Of a stretch of DNA of 64,000 nucleotides, positions 36,833 through 44,119 are shown one piece after another; positions within the stretch are counted from its first letter, which is position 1, and each line of letters opens with the position of its first letter. Below the pieces are notes generated by a model. That model was not told the DNA's origin and searched no databases. It saw only the letters and a program-made list of their open reading frames with translations. Where the stretch lies: positions 372,001-436,000 of the forward strand of contig NZ_FNYL01000003.1 of NCBI RefSeq assembly GCF_900109045.1. The letters run 5' to 3'. The DNA comes from Dyadobacter sp. SG02 (GTDB lineage Bacteria; Bacteroidota; Bacteroidia; Cytophagales; Spirosomataceae). The position numbers and the translations under genes were made by a program.

Positions 36833-36872
36833 AAAAAGCGCTGCCGATTCAAGTGAGTCGGCAGCGCTTTTT
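36833..36872. terminator. Bidirectional terminator between two M16 genes
   Basis: AAAAAGCGCTGCCGA (36833-36847) is perfectly complementary to 36858-36872 (15-bp stem, 10-nt loop), with A5 and T5 at the ends so it works on both strands. Confidence 0.9.
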
Positions 36873-36884
36873 GCATTCAGTTTT

Positions 36885-38126
36885 TTATTTTGCTTCCGCC
36901 CTGTAATACATGGTCGACGTATTTTCAGGTCTCAGAATGGATTTTGCCGCATTGTTAATATCATCGGTCGTCAATGCCCTGATAATATCCGCGTCGGCAT
37001 TAGCCCAATCTACATTACCCGCGTTGGCCGCAAATGCGAGGTTCATCGCGCGGTTGAGCAGTTCAACCTCCGAAAATGCCAGGGACGCTTCCGATTGGTT
37101 CTTCACCTTCGTTACTTCTTCCTCCGTTGCACCATTTTCAACGATTTCCTGCAAAACTTCGGTTACCGCAGCGTCGGCTTCCTCCAAACTCACGCCGGGG
37201 TTCAGGTTACCTTTCACCATCAGCAAGCCTGGGTCCAGCGATGAAATAATGCTGCCGCTGATGCTGTTGAACAGCGCGCGTTCTTTCAGCAATTTCTGAT
37301 ACAACCTCGAAGATTTACCTCTTCCCAAAATATCGCTCAGCAAATCGCTGGCATAGAAACCGGCATCATACCTTCCGGGCATATGGAAAACCTTGATCAG
37401 CGAATTCAGCGGTACGTTGGCGGACGTTTCGAGAAACCGTGCTTCGGTTTGTACCGGTTCGGCAGGAAGGTTGCGGACATACGCAGGCCCGGCGGGAATG
37501 CCGCCAAACCATTTCTCGGCGAGCTCCTGTACTTTTTCGAGCGCCACTGCCCCCGCCACGACCATTACCGCATTGTTGGGACGGTAGAACCGGAAGAAGA
37601 AATCCTGCACATCATCCATGGTAGCACGCTCAATATGACCGATATCCTTGCCGATCGTCGCCCAGCGATAAGGGTGTGCTTTGTATGCTAATGGCCGCAA
37701 TTTCAGCCACATATCACCGTAGGGCTGGTTGAGATACCGCTGCTTGAATTCTTCGATCACCACTTTGCGCTGCACTTCGAGCACATTGGGATCGAATGAA
37801 AGGCTCAACATCCGGTCGGATTCGAGCCAGAATGCCGTTTCTACGTTATCTGCCGGTAATGTGATGTAGTAATTGGTGATATCCGGGGAGGTGAATGCAT
37901 TGTTTTCGCCCCCCACATTTTGCACCGGAATATCGTAGCTGGGAATGTTTTTCGAACCTCCGAACATCAAATGCTCGAACAAATGCGCAAAACCGGTGCG
38001 TTCTTCGTCTTCGTCCCGGGAGCCTACATTATAAACGATATTGACCGCAGCCATGGGGGTCGAAAAGTCCTCGTGCACGAATACCCGCAGGCCATTCCCC
38101 AGTGTGAACTGCTTGTAACGAATCAT
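36885..38126 (-). CDS. M16-family zinc metallopeptidase (HxxEH intact)
   Basis: A 413-aa M16 protein with the zinc motif HLFEHLMFGGS near residue 47 and the QRKVVIEEFKQRY segment near 117 providing the third ligand. It is about half the length of long pitrilysins, as expected for a subunit or single-chain bacterial M16B enzyme. It has a strong Bacteroidota promoter at 38215-38246. It is not a close copy of the M16 protein encoded at 35524-36816, since their flanking residues differ markedly. Confidence 0.9.
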   Translation of the reverse strand: MIRYKQFTLGNGLRVFVHEDFSTPMAAVNIVYNVGSRDEDEERTGFAHLFEHLMFGGSKNIPSYDIPVQNVGGENNAFTSPDITNYYITLPADNVETAFWLESDRMLSLSFDPNVLEVQRKVVIEEFKQRYLNQPYGDMWLKLRPLAYKAHPYRWATIGKDIGHIERATMDDVQDFFFRFYRPNNAVMVVAGAVALEKVQELAEKWFGGIPAGPAYVRNLPAEPVQTEARFLETSANVPLNSLIKVFHMPGRYDAGFYASDLLSDILGRGKSSRLYQKLLKERALFNSISGSIISSLDPGLLMVKGNLNPGVSLEEADAAVTEVLQEIVENGATEEEVTKVKNQSEASLAFSEVELLNRAMNLAFAANAGNVDWANADADIIRALTTDDINNAAKSILRPENTSTMYYRAEAK

Positions 38127-38214
38127 ATTTTATCAAAAAGGAAGTTGAGAGTTGAGATTTTAACCAAAATAAAACCGGGGACCGAAACCCGCGCATCCGA
38201 TTATGGGTTATAAA

Positions 38215-38246
38215 CAAAGCTACTGTTCAGCTGGGACACCACCAAA
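38215..38246 (-). promoter_or_regulatory. Predicted promoter of the minus-strand M16 gene (TTTG-N20-TAGCTTTG)
   Basis: Read on the minus strand, TTTG (plus 38243-38246) is followed after 20 bp by TAGCTTTG (plus 38215-38222), a full match to the Bacteroidota consensus. Transcription would start near 38209, giving a leader of about 80 nt. Confidence 0.6.
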
Positions 38247-38264
38247 CCAATTTAGTTGAGAGCC

Positions 38265-39383
38265 ATGCAAATTACACTTCATTCGCTGTGCATAGGGGTT
38301 TTACTTGCCCTGTGTACAACGCAGGCCAATGCACAATTACTGAATGACCCTGCTTCGTTAAAAAACATCCAAAACAGCCTCGACAAAATCTACAACTACG
38401 AGTTCGACGACGCGACGGAAATCATCGATCAGGTCGAAAAAAAGTACCCCAATCACCCGATTTCCTACATTCTCGATTCATTTATCCTTTACTGGAAATA
38501 CCTGCCTATCAAGGACAATCCGACGAAATCGAAAGAATACATTCAAAAGCTCGATCAGTGCCTTGAAGCGATCAACAAGCGTTACGGAAAGAGCAGCACC
38601 GACCCCGAAGCCGTGTTTTATACGATGGTAGCCCGGGGGTATATGGCGATGATGTACAATTATCGCGGTGAAATGATGGCTGCGGCAGGAGAGGGGAAAA
38701 AGGCTTACAATGCATTCGTCGAGGGTTTTAAGCTGATGAACAAGAACCCGGAGTTTTATTTCACCTCGGGAATGTACAATTATTATGTGGAAGTATATCC
38801 CGAAGAGCATCCCATTGTAAAGCCATTGCTGGTGTTCTTCAAAAATGGCGATAAGGCTCTGGGTTTGAAACAGGTAGATACCGCTACGAAAGTCGGGACG
38901 ATTACGAAAGCCGAGTCATGCTATTACATTTCTCACATTTACCTGAAATATGAAGCGAAGCCCGAGAAGGCCGTGTTTTACATGGAAAAACTGGTGGATT
39001 CGTACCCGAGAAACCCTATTTTCCTGATGAAACAGGTGGAGGCACAAATACTTTCGGGGAAATACGATCAGGCGCATGAAGGGGTTCAGCTGCTTCGCAA
39101 GCAAAATACCGGTTTTTACCCGGTCGCCTGGCGCACATTTCAGGGAATTCTGGAAGAAAAAGACCGGAAAAACGACGCGGCCGCCCAAAAGGAATACCTG
39201 GCGGCGCTCAAAACGCCTCACGACGACCAGTACACGAAAGAATATCACGCATTCGCTTACGCGGGCCTAGCGCGCATTTCCGCACGTGCGGGCAACAAAT
39301 CGAAAGCCAGGGAATATTATAAAAAATGCCTTGGCAAGGCGGAATACCGGTCGGTTGTTCGCGAAGCCAAGGCATTTAAATGA
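38265..39383 (+). CDS. Exported TPR-like protein
   Basis: A 372-aa protein with a signal peptide ending in ANA (near residue 23). The mature part is alpha-helical with several degenerate TPR-like pairs (YDATEIIDQVEKKYPNHPISY region, then KAVFYMEKLVDSYPRNPIFLMKQ). Many Tyr and Lys residues suggest a periplasmic or outer-membrane scaffold. I start at the ATG at 38265 rather than an in-frame TTG nine bases upstream. It converges on an amidohydrolase gene with only 8 bp between stop codons. Function unknown. Confidence 0.75.
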   Translation: MQITLHSLCIGVLLALCTTQANAQLLNDPASLKNIQNSLDKIYNYEFDDATEIIDQVEKKYPNHPISYILDSFILYWKYLPIKDNPTKSKEYIQKLDQCLEAINKRYGKSSTDPEAVFYTMVARGYMAMMYNYRGEMMAAAGEGKKAYNAFVEGFKLMNKNPEFYFTSGMYNYYVEVYPEEHPIVKPLLVFFKNGDKALGLKQVDTATKVGTITKAESCYYISHIYLKYEAKPEKAVFYMEKLVDSYPRNPIFLMKQVEAQILSGKYDQAHEGVQLLRKQNTGFYPVAWRTFQGILEEKDRKNDAAAQKEYLAALKTPHDDQYTKEYHAFAYAGLARISARAGNKSKAREYYKKCLGKAEYRSVVREAKAFK

Positions 39384-39391
39384 TGCGCTGA

Positions 39392-40531
39392 TTAGTTGGG
39401 GAAAAGGCTCTTATCCAGGCCCGGGATAATTTTCAGTGCGTTTTTATAGTATAGCTTTTTCAATACTTCGTCGGATAGGCCCATACCGTACATGCGCCAG
39501 AATGCATGGTACTTTTTGTGGTAGGGGAAATATTCGTCTTCTGTTTCGAGCACGCGGAAATAGGTGGCATATTCGGCGGGCACCCAGCTGTCTTTTCCAA
39601 ACAGGACACGGTCCTGGTATTTATCAAAAAACTTCTTCGCGGTGCGGGGCTGGCGGCCGAGCTCGGCTATTACGGCGCCTATTTCCACATACATATTCGG
39701 GAAAGCGATCATCAGACTGTCGAGCTTTTTGAGGTTGTTGGGGTACCAGCCCATATGCGCATTGATGAACGTCGTTTTCGGGTTCATTTTGAATATATGG
39801 TGTTGCTCGGCGATGAGCGAGTCGAACGGAATGGGGTCGTTAGGCCCGCGTTTGCGTCCGGGATGCGTTTTCAGTTCGAGCCAGCGCTCGTTATAGCGGT
39901 CCATCGGGTCCCAGAACGAAGGCACGTCGGCCGTGTGGATCAGCACGGGGATACCGAGCTCGCCGCATTTCTGCCAAACCGCCTGCAAGCGCGGATCGCT
40001 CACGGGTACGCGATTGCCTTTGTCGTCCTTGATTCCCGCAAAACCAAGGCTTTTGTAAATTTTCAAACCTTTGGCGCCCATTTTGACGTCCTCTTCCAGT
40101 TGCTTCACTGCTTTGGCGGACCAGTCTTTGTCACCAAAACCTTTGAATTGAAGGTTCGTAAAAACGGCAATACGCTTCGGCTCGTTTTTGGCTACGTTTT
40201 CCAGTGAACCTTTCAAAGTAGCCGTTCCTTCGGCCCATTCCTGCGACCAGCCCCGGCCGCTGAGGTTCACCATAATGCCCATATTCAGCGCGTCCATCTC
40301 TTTTACCAATGCTTTCAAATCCTGCGAAGGCATTTGATATTGATGATTATGCACGTCGATAAATGGAAATTTCGCTTTTTTAAGCGGGTGTTCCGCCACT
40401 TTCAGCGTGGAAATCGGATCGTATTCTTCAAAACCGAGCGGCTGCTCGGCCAGTGGCGCGGATGATTGCTGGGCGCACGCGCTGAAAGTCACGCCCATGG
40501 AAAGGGAGAGGAACAGTACTACTTTTTTCAT
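39392..40531 (-). CDS. Lipoprotein amidohydrolase (metal-dependent hydrolase, PF04909-like)
   Basis: A 379-aa protein with a lipoprotein signal (lipobox FSAC, Cys near residue 19), so it is probably anchored in the outer or inner membrane facing the periplasm. The mature part is a TIM-barrel amidohydrolase with the metal-binding FIDVHNHQYQ motif near residue 58, and HTADV and FINAHMGW later in the barrel as further ligands. Related enzymes act on decarboxylation or lactone substrates, but the substrate here is unknown. Confidence 0.82.
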   Translation of the reverse strand: MKKVVLFLSLSMGVTFSACAQQSSAPLAEQPLGFEEYDPISTLKVAEHPLKKAKFPFIDVHNHQYQMPSQDLKALVKEMDALNMGIMVNLSGRGWSQEWAEGTATLKGSLENVAKNEPKRIAVFTNLQFKGFGDKDWSAKAVKQLEEDVKMGAKGLKIYKSLGFAGIKDDKGNRVPVSDPRLQAVWQKCGELGIPVLIHTADVPSFWDPMDRYNERWLELKTHPGRKRGPNDPIPFDSLIAEQHHIFKMNPKTTFINAHMGWYPNNLKKLDSLMIAFPNMYVEIGAVIAELGRQPRTAKKFFDKYQDRVLFGKDSWVPAEYATYFRVLETEDEYFPYHKKYHAFWRMYGMGLSDEVLKKLYYKNALKIIPGLDKSLFPN

Positions 40532-40559
40532 GCAAATCTATTTTAGACAGGAACGTTGG

Positions 40560-41063
40560 CTAGGCATTACCCGGAAATGCGCCGGGTTTGTAGATCAAGG
40601 CCACACAATGGGCGGCAATACCCTCTTCCCTTCCCACGAACCCTAAATGCTCGGAAGTGGTGGCTTTGATCGAAATATCTTCTTCTGAAATACCCGTAAC
40701 TTCGGCCAGGCAGGTTTTCATGGCCGGAATATGCGGGTTCAATTTCGGGTTTTGCAATACGACTGTGACATCCACATTCCCTACCTCGTAGCCTTTTTCA
40801 CGGATCATTTCCAATACTTTTGCTAAAAGGATTTTACTGTCGACACCCTTCCATTGCGGGTCTTTGTCGGAAAAATGGTAACCGATATTGCGGAGATTGG
40901 CCGCGCCCAGGAGCGCGTCGCACATCACGTGGCAAACTACATCGGCATCGGAATGCCCTTTTGCGCCGTGTGTATGGGGGATTAAAATACCGCCGAGCCA
41001 GAACGGCCGGCCTTCTACCAACTGATGAACATCGTAGCCCTGGCCTACGCGGAATGGGAACAT
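40560..41063 (-). CDS. ispF: 2-C-methyl-D-erythritol 2,4-cyclodiphosphate synthase
   Basis: A 167-aa enzyme of the MEP isoprenoid pathway. The metal-binding GQGYDVHQL motif is near residue 7, GHSDADV near 36, and the loop NIGYHFSDKDPQW near 60; the C-terminal TTSEHLGFVGREEGI segment near 137 is diagnostic. Length is normal. It lies 19 bp downstream of an unknown coiled-coil gene with which it may be cotranscribed. Confidence 0.96.
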   Translation of the reverse strand: MFPFRVGQGYDVHQLVEGRPFWLGGILIPHTHGAKGHSDADVVCHVMCDALLGAANLRNIGYHFSDKDPQWKGVDSKILLAKVLEMIREKGYEVGNVDVTVVLQNPKLNPHIPAMKTCLAEVTGISEEDISIKATTSEHLGFVGREEGIAAHCVALIYKPGAFPGNA

Positions 41064-41082
41064 AATAAATGTACTCGGGGTG

Positions 41083-41523
41083 TTATAGGTTGTCTAATTT
41101 TCTTTTGATAGCCTCGATACTGTCATCGAGCCTTTTGGTTTTGCCTCTATGTTTTCTCAATGCCGCTTCCAGGCGATCGGTATGTTCCTTCGCCAGATCA
41201 AACTTTCTCATCATATATTCGTACAATAGCGAAAGATCGTCCTTACCGAGCGTGTTTCTTGCGTAGTTCTCAATATTGATGGCGTTTTTTCGGGCAATCG
41301 CAAAGACATCCAGAAGCGTTCGATGCAATTTCGCATGTTTCATCCCATAGATTTGCTGTTGACGCTTTGTCTTCGCGGCCATAGAAGCAACAGACCGGAT
41401 GTCATTGGCCAGGTTAATATCGAGCAACCGTATCTTTTTGAGATCGTTGTCAATTCTGTCGAGAATAAGATAGATATCTGCCGTCATTTCTTCCAGATTA
41501 CTGATCCTTTCGCTGTCTTTCAT
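41083..41523 (-). CDS. Unknown helical coiled-coil protein
   Basis: A 146-aa, highly charged, all-helical protein with heptad-like Leu/Ile spacing (DRIDNDLKKIRLLDINL near residue 22). No signal, membrane segment or recognised family. A -7 match TATATTTG (minus strand, plus 41538-41545) lies 15 bp upstream of the ATG. Placed directly before ispF, but there is no functional link I can name. Confidence 0.6.
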   Translation of the reverse strand: MKDSERISNLEEMTADIYLILDRIDNDLKKIRLLDINLANDIRSVASMAAKTKRQQQIYGMKHAKLHRTLLDVFAIARKNAINIENYARNTLGKDDLSLLYEYMMRKFDLAKEHTDRLEAALRKHRGKTKRLDDSIEAIKRKLDNL

Positions 41524-41537
41524 AAAAGATAGGTTAA

Positions 41538-41545
41538 CAAATATA
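41538..41545 (-). promoter_or_regulatory. -7 element for the coiled-coil gene
   Basis: On the minus strand TATATTTG matches TAnnTTTG 15 bp before the ATG at 41523. No well-spaced -33 element, so the predicted leader would be very short. Confidence 0.3.
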
Positions 41546-41615
41546 ACAATTCTTTCCTACCTATACGGAAGAACGGAGCTTTGGTAACGCTTCTTCTACA
41601 AGGCAATTTTCCTGC

Positions 41616-41681
41616 GGTAAAAATTGTCATCGAAATCACAATTTTTGACATTGCAGGGCAACTTTTTACCGATTAGCTTTG
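41616..41681 (+). promoter_or_regulatory. dps promoter with nested upstream inverted repeats
   Basis: TTG (41651-41653), 20 bp, TAGCTTTG (41674-41681) is a full Bacteroidota promoter about 46 bp before the dps ATG. Upstream, AAAAATTGT (41619-41627) is complementary to ACAATTTTT (41638-41646) with a 10-bp spacer, and the wider CGGTAAAAATTG (near 41616) is nearly complementary to CAACTTTTTACCG (around 41659-41671), which sits between the -33 and -7. Such a layout suggests binding by a redox or iron-responsive regulator, which is inference. Confidence 0.6.
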
Positions 41682-41727
41682 GTTACGTATACGAATTAAC
41701 ACAATCAACTATAACACAAAAAGACGC

Positions 41728-42198
41728 ATGAAAACCAACATCGGAATATCTGACGAGCATACCCAGGCAGTAGCCTACCAGTTGAACAAGTTGCTCGCCA
41801 ACGAGTTTGTACTTTATACCAAAACCCGCAACTACCACTGGAATATCGGTGGAATGAATTTCTTCGAACTGCATAAGCTGTTTGAAGGACAATACGAGCA
41901 ATTGCAGGTGATCCTCGACGATATCGCAGAGCGCATCCGCGCCATCGGACACTATTCGGAAGCCCGGTTGTCAGATATCCTCAAACTCACAGACCTGCTC
42001 GAACAGGAATATACCACCGACCCCAAATCGCAGCTCCAAAACCTGCTCGACGACCACGAAACGATTATTCGCCTGCTTCGTCCGTTGGTGACTGAATTTG
42101 CAGATACTTACAAAGATCTGGGATCAAGCGACTACGTGACCGGCCTGCTGAGAGAGCACGAGAAAATGGCCTGGATGCTCCGGGCATTCCTGAAATAG
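41728..42198 (+). CDS. dps: Dps family ferroxidase/DNA-binding protein
   Basis: A 156-aa Dps protein, which forms a dodecameric shell that oxidises and stores iron and can protect DNA in stress. The inter-subunit ferroxidase ligands lie in KTRNYHWNIGG (His near residue 38) and the HKLFEGQYEQLQVILDDIAERIRAIGH helix (Asp/Glu near residues 60-70). The N-terminus lacks a long Lys-rich tail. Regulated by the promoter and inverted repeats just upstream. Confidence 0.93.
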   Translation: MKTNIGISDEHTQAVAYQLNKLLANEFVLYTKTRNYHWNIGGMNFFELHKLFEGQYEQLQVILDDIAERIRAIGHYSEARLSDILKLTDLLEQEYTTDPKSQLQNLLDDHETIIRLLRPLVTEFADTYKDLGSSDYVTGLLREHEKMAWMLRAFLK

Positions 42199-42214
42199 GG
42201 GAGTGTAACGAATA

Positions 42215-42252
42215 TAAAAAAGCCGGTCGGATCGTAAGGTCCGCCGGCTTTC
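42215..42252 (-). terminator. Terminator between dps and the anti-sigma-like gene
   Basis: AAAGCCGG (42219-42226) plus CGGA pairs with TCCG plus CCGGCTTT (to 42251), with one bulged T; on the minus strand it is followed by TTTTTTAT. It may also slow plus-strand transcription of dps. Confidence 0.75.
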
Positions 42253-42272
42253 GTGTGTACAGGTCGATATTT

Positions 42273-42734
42273 TTACTTGTGATTCAGCAACATTTCAGTT
42301 TTGATCTTTTCGATTTCTTCCTGCTGCGCTTTTGATTTAAAATAGAAATATAAACCGGCGATCAGGAAGATTTTCGACAGGATGAATACGGCGATGAATG
42401 CGGGGCGCCACAATTTATGCACCTTCATGTGCGTGTCGTTCACCTCCACGTCGAGGTATTGTTTCGCATCCGCTGGTTCTCCCACGTCGTAGCTGCTCCG
42501 GCCTTTTTTCTCGCGGATACTACGAAGCAATATGATTTCCCTTACCGCCTCGGGAGGAGGCACCGAACCCTCCGCAAAATAGCGTTTGATATCGTCTTCG
42601 AGATCATTGACATATACGGACATTTCACTGTCCGACAGCATCATTTCCGCAACGAGCTCCTGCTCTTCTTCGCTGGCAAGCCCCATTAAATGTGATTCGA
42701 GAATACCGCTCTCGATAAATTCCTGTTTGCTCAA
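42273..42734 (-). CDS. Putative anti-sigma-type single-pass membrane protein
   Basis: A 153-aa protein whose N-terminal half (about 1-100, Glu/Asp-rich helices) resembles a cytosolic anti-sigma domain, followed by one membrane helix near residue 112 (FIAVFILSKIFLIAGLYFYF) and a short charged coiled-coil tail. The gene follows a sigma-like gene by 12 bp, a classic sigma/anti-sigma arrangement. I infer the role from this order; no zinc-binding H-x3-C-x2-C motif is present. Confidence 0.6.
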   Translation of the reverse strand: MSKQEFIESGILESHLMGLASEEEQELVAEMMLSDSEMSVYVNDLEDDIKRYFAEGSVPPPEAVREIILLRSIREKKGRSSYDVGEPADAKQYLDVEVNDTHMKVHKLWRPAFIAVFILSKIFLIAGLYFYFKSKAQQEEIEKIKTEMLLNHK

Positions 42735-42746
42735 TGTGTGTAAGAT

Positions 42747-43199
42747 TTATGCGTTGCGATATGATTTGAAAAACTCGTGAAACGAACGGAGCACTTCTGT
42801 TTTGGAAATGTTCAGTTTGCCTGCTACCTCTTCCGGTGTAAAGCCCTGGCGGAATGCCAGATCGAAAATGCTTTGCGGAGTTGCGTCTCCCTGCGCATAT
42901 TCGGCTCCTGCCGGGGCGAGGGCGGTTAGTTTGCGCTTGGCTTCCACCGCTTTGGCACGCGCCAGCTTAATCACGCACGCGGCAAAGGTAAAAGGGTAAC
43001 TGTTACAGGACTGCAATTGCGGAGAAGAAAATACGCTTACCAGGACTTCCTGTGCCAGATGCACCTGGGGCAAAATTTGTAATATAATGCCATATGCCAT
43101 GGCGCCGTACTGATCATACACTTCGAGGGAAGTGAGCGTTTTTGGCTTCGAAAGCGCATGACCGTCGAATCCATTGCCAGCTCGTTCTAATTCATTCAT
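42747..43199 (-). CDS. Diverged RNA polymerase sigma-like (ECF-type) protein
   Basis: A 150-aa protein with the general plan of a small ECF sigma factor: a region-2-like helical part (LEVYDQYGAMAYGIILQILP, near 25-45) and a region-4-like helix-turn-helix at the C-terminus (FTPEEVAGKLNISKTEVLRSFHEFFKSYR). It is shorter and less conserved than the ECF factor at 53241, and core-binding residues are hard to identify. It may be a degenerate regulator. Paired with the membrane protein 12 bp downstream. Confidence 0.6.
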   Translation of the reverse strand: MNELERAGNGFDGHALSKPKTLTSLEVYDQYGAMAYGIILQILPQVHLAQEVLVSVFSSPQLQSCNSYPFTFAACVIKLARAKAVEAKRKLTALAPAGAEYAQGDATPQSIFDLAFRQGFTPEEVAGKLNISKTEVLRSFHEFFKSYRNA

Positions 43200-43444
43200 A
43201 TACGCAATTAATTGATCGGATATTGGTCGGGTAAATCGGGGACTTGGATTATTGTATTGAATTTAAGGAAGTTTTGGGCAAATAGTGTGAGGCGTTGCGG
43301 GTAAATTTAATAGAATGCTCCATAAAATAGTCAGTTGTTTGTAAAAAGTTTGCATTAAAGTTGTCAAACTATTTCAATTGACATAATCATTTTTACTTCT
43401 GTATTTCATTTTCAGGAAGGTTTTCTGATGGTTAACTTTACGGG

Positions 43445-44101
43445 ATGAAAGAAAAATTAGCAGTCATTTTCGATATGGACGGTGTGATTGTCCATACCAA
43501 TCCTTACCATTCCCGCGCCTTCCGCGAATTTTTTTCAAAACGAAACCTTTCTCCTACCGAAGAGGAATTTGCCCAACACATGTATGGCAAAAGCAATAGC
43601 TATATTCTAAGCCATTTTCTGCAACGGGTGATCGAAGGGGAGGAATTGTTGCAAATGGAAGAGGAGAAAGAAGGGCTTTTTCGTGAACTGTATGCGCCTT
43701 ATGTCGACCCTATCAAAGGCATTGTCGATTTTATGCACGATTTGAAGGCTAATGGGGCCGTACTTGGCGTGGCTACCTCTGCACCGCGGGCGAATCTCGA
43801 TCTGATTCTCGGCAAGGTGCCCATTCAGGAAATGCTGGGTTCGATTCTGGCCAGCGAAGACGTGAAAAAGCATAAGCCAGATCCCGAAGTTTACCTTAGC
43901 TCGGCGAAAAATCTGGGTGTCGGACCTGGCCAGTGCGTAGTATTCGAAGATTCATTCTCGGGCGTCTCGGCCGCGCTCAATGCGGGTATGCGTGTGGTAG
44001 GCGTGCTTAGCTCGCATACGCGTGAGGAATTGCCGCCTTGCAATCTTTATATAAACGATTACAGCGACCTCTCCTACGAAAAGATCGCTGCGCTCTTTTA
44101 A
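43445..44101 (+). CDS. HAD-family phosphatase (beta-phosphoglucomutase-like)
   Basis: A 218-aa haloacid dehalogenase superfamily member of subgroup I. The nucleophile motif FDMDGVIVHTN is near residue 9 (first Asp nucleophile, second Asp acid/base), the Ser/Thr motif in VATSA near 111, Lys in KKHKPDPEVYL near 142, and the DSFSGVSAA motif near 169. The cap domain follows the first motif, as in beta-phosphoglucomutases and phosphoglycolate phosphatases. Substrate is not predictable. Confidence 0.88.
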   Translation: MKEKLAVIFDMDGVIVHTNPYHSRAFREFFSKRNLSPTEEEFAQHMYGKSNSYILSHFLQRVIEGEELLQMEEEKEGLFRELYAPYVDPIKGIVDFMHDLKANGAVLGVATSAPRANLDLILGKVPIQEMLGSILASEDVKKHKPDPEVYLSSAKNLGVGPGQCVVFEDSFSGVSAALNAGMRVVGVLSSHTREELPPCNLYINDYSDLSYEKIAALF

Positions 44102-44119
44102 ATGCAGGATTCCGAAATG

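Noticed and set aside
43362..43383. TGTCAA/TTGACA inverted repeat before the HAD gene
   Set aside because: Arms of six bases with a 10-bp spacer in AT-rich DNA; too weak to support as an operator.
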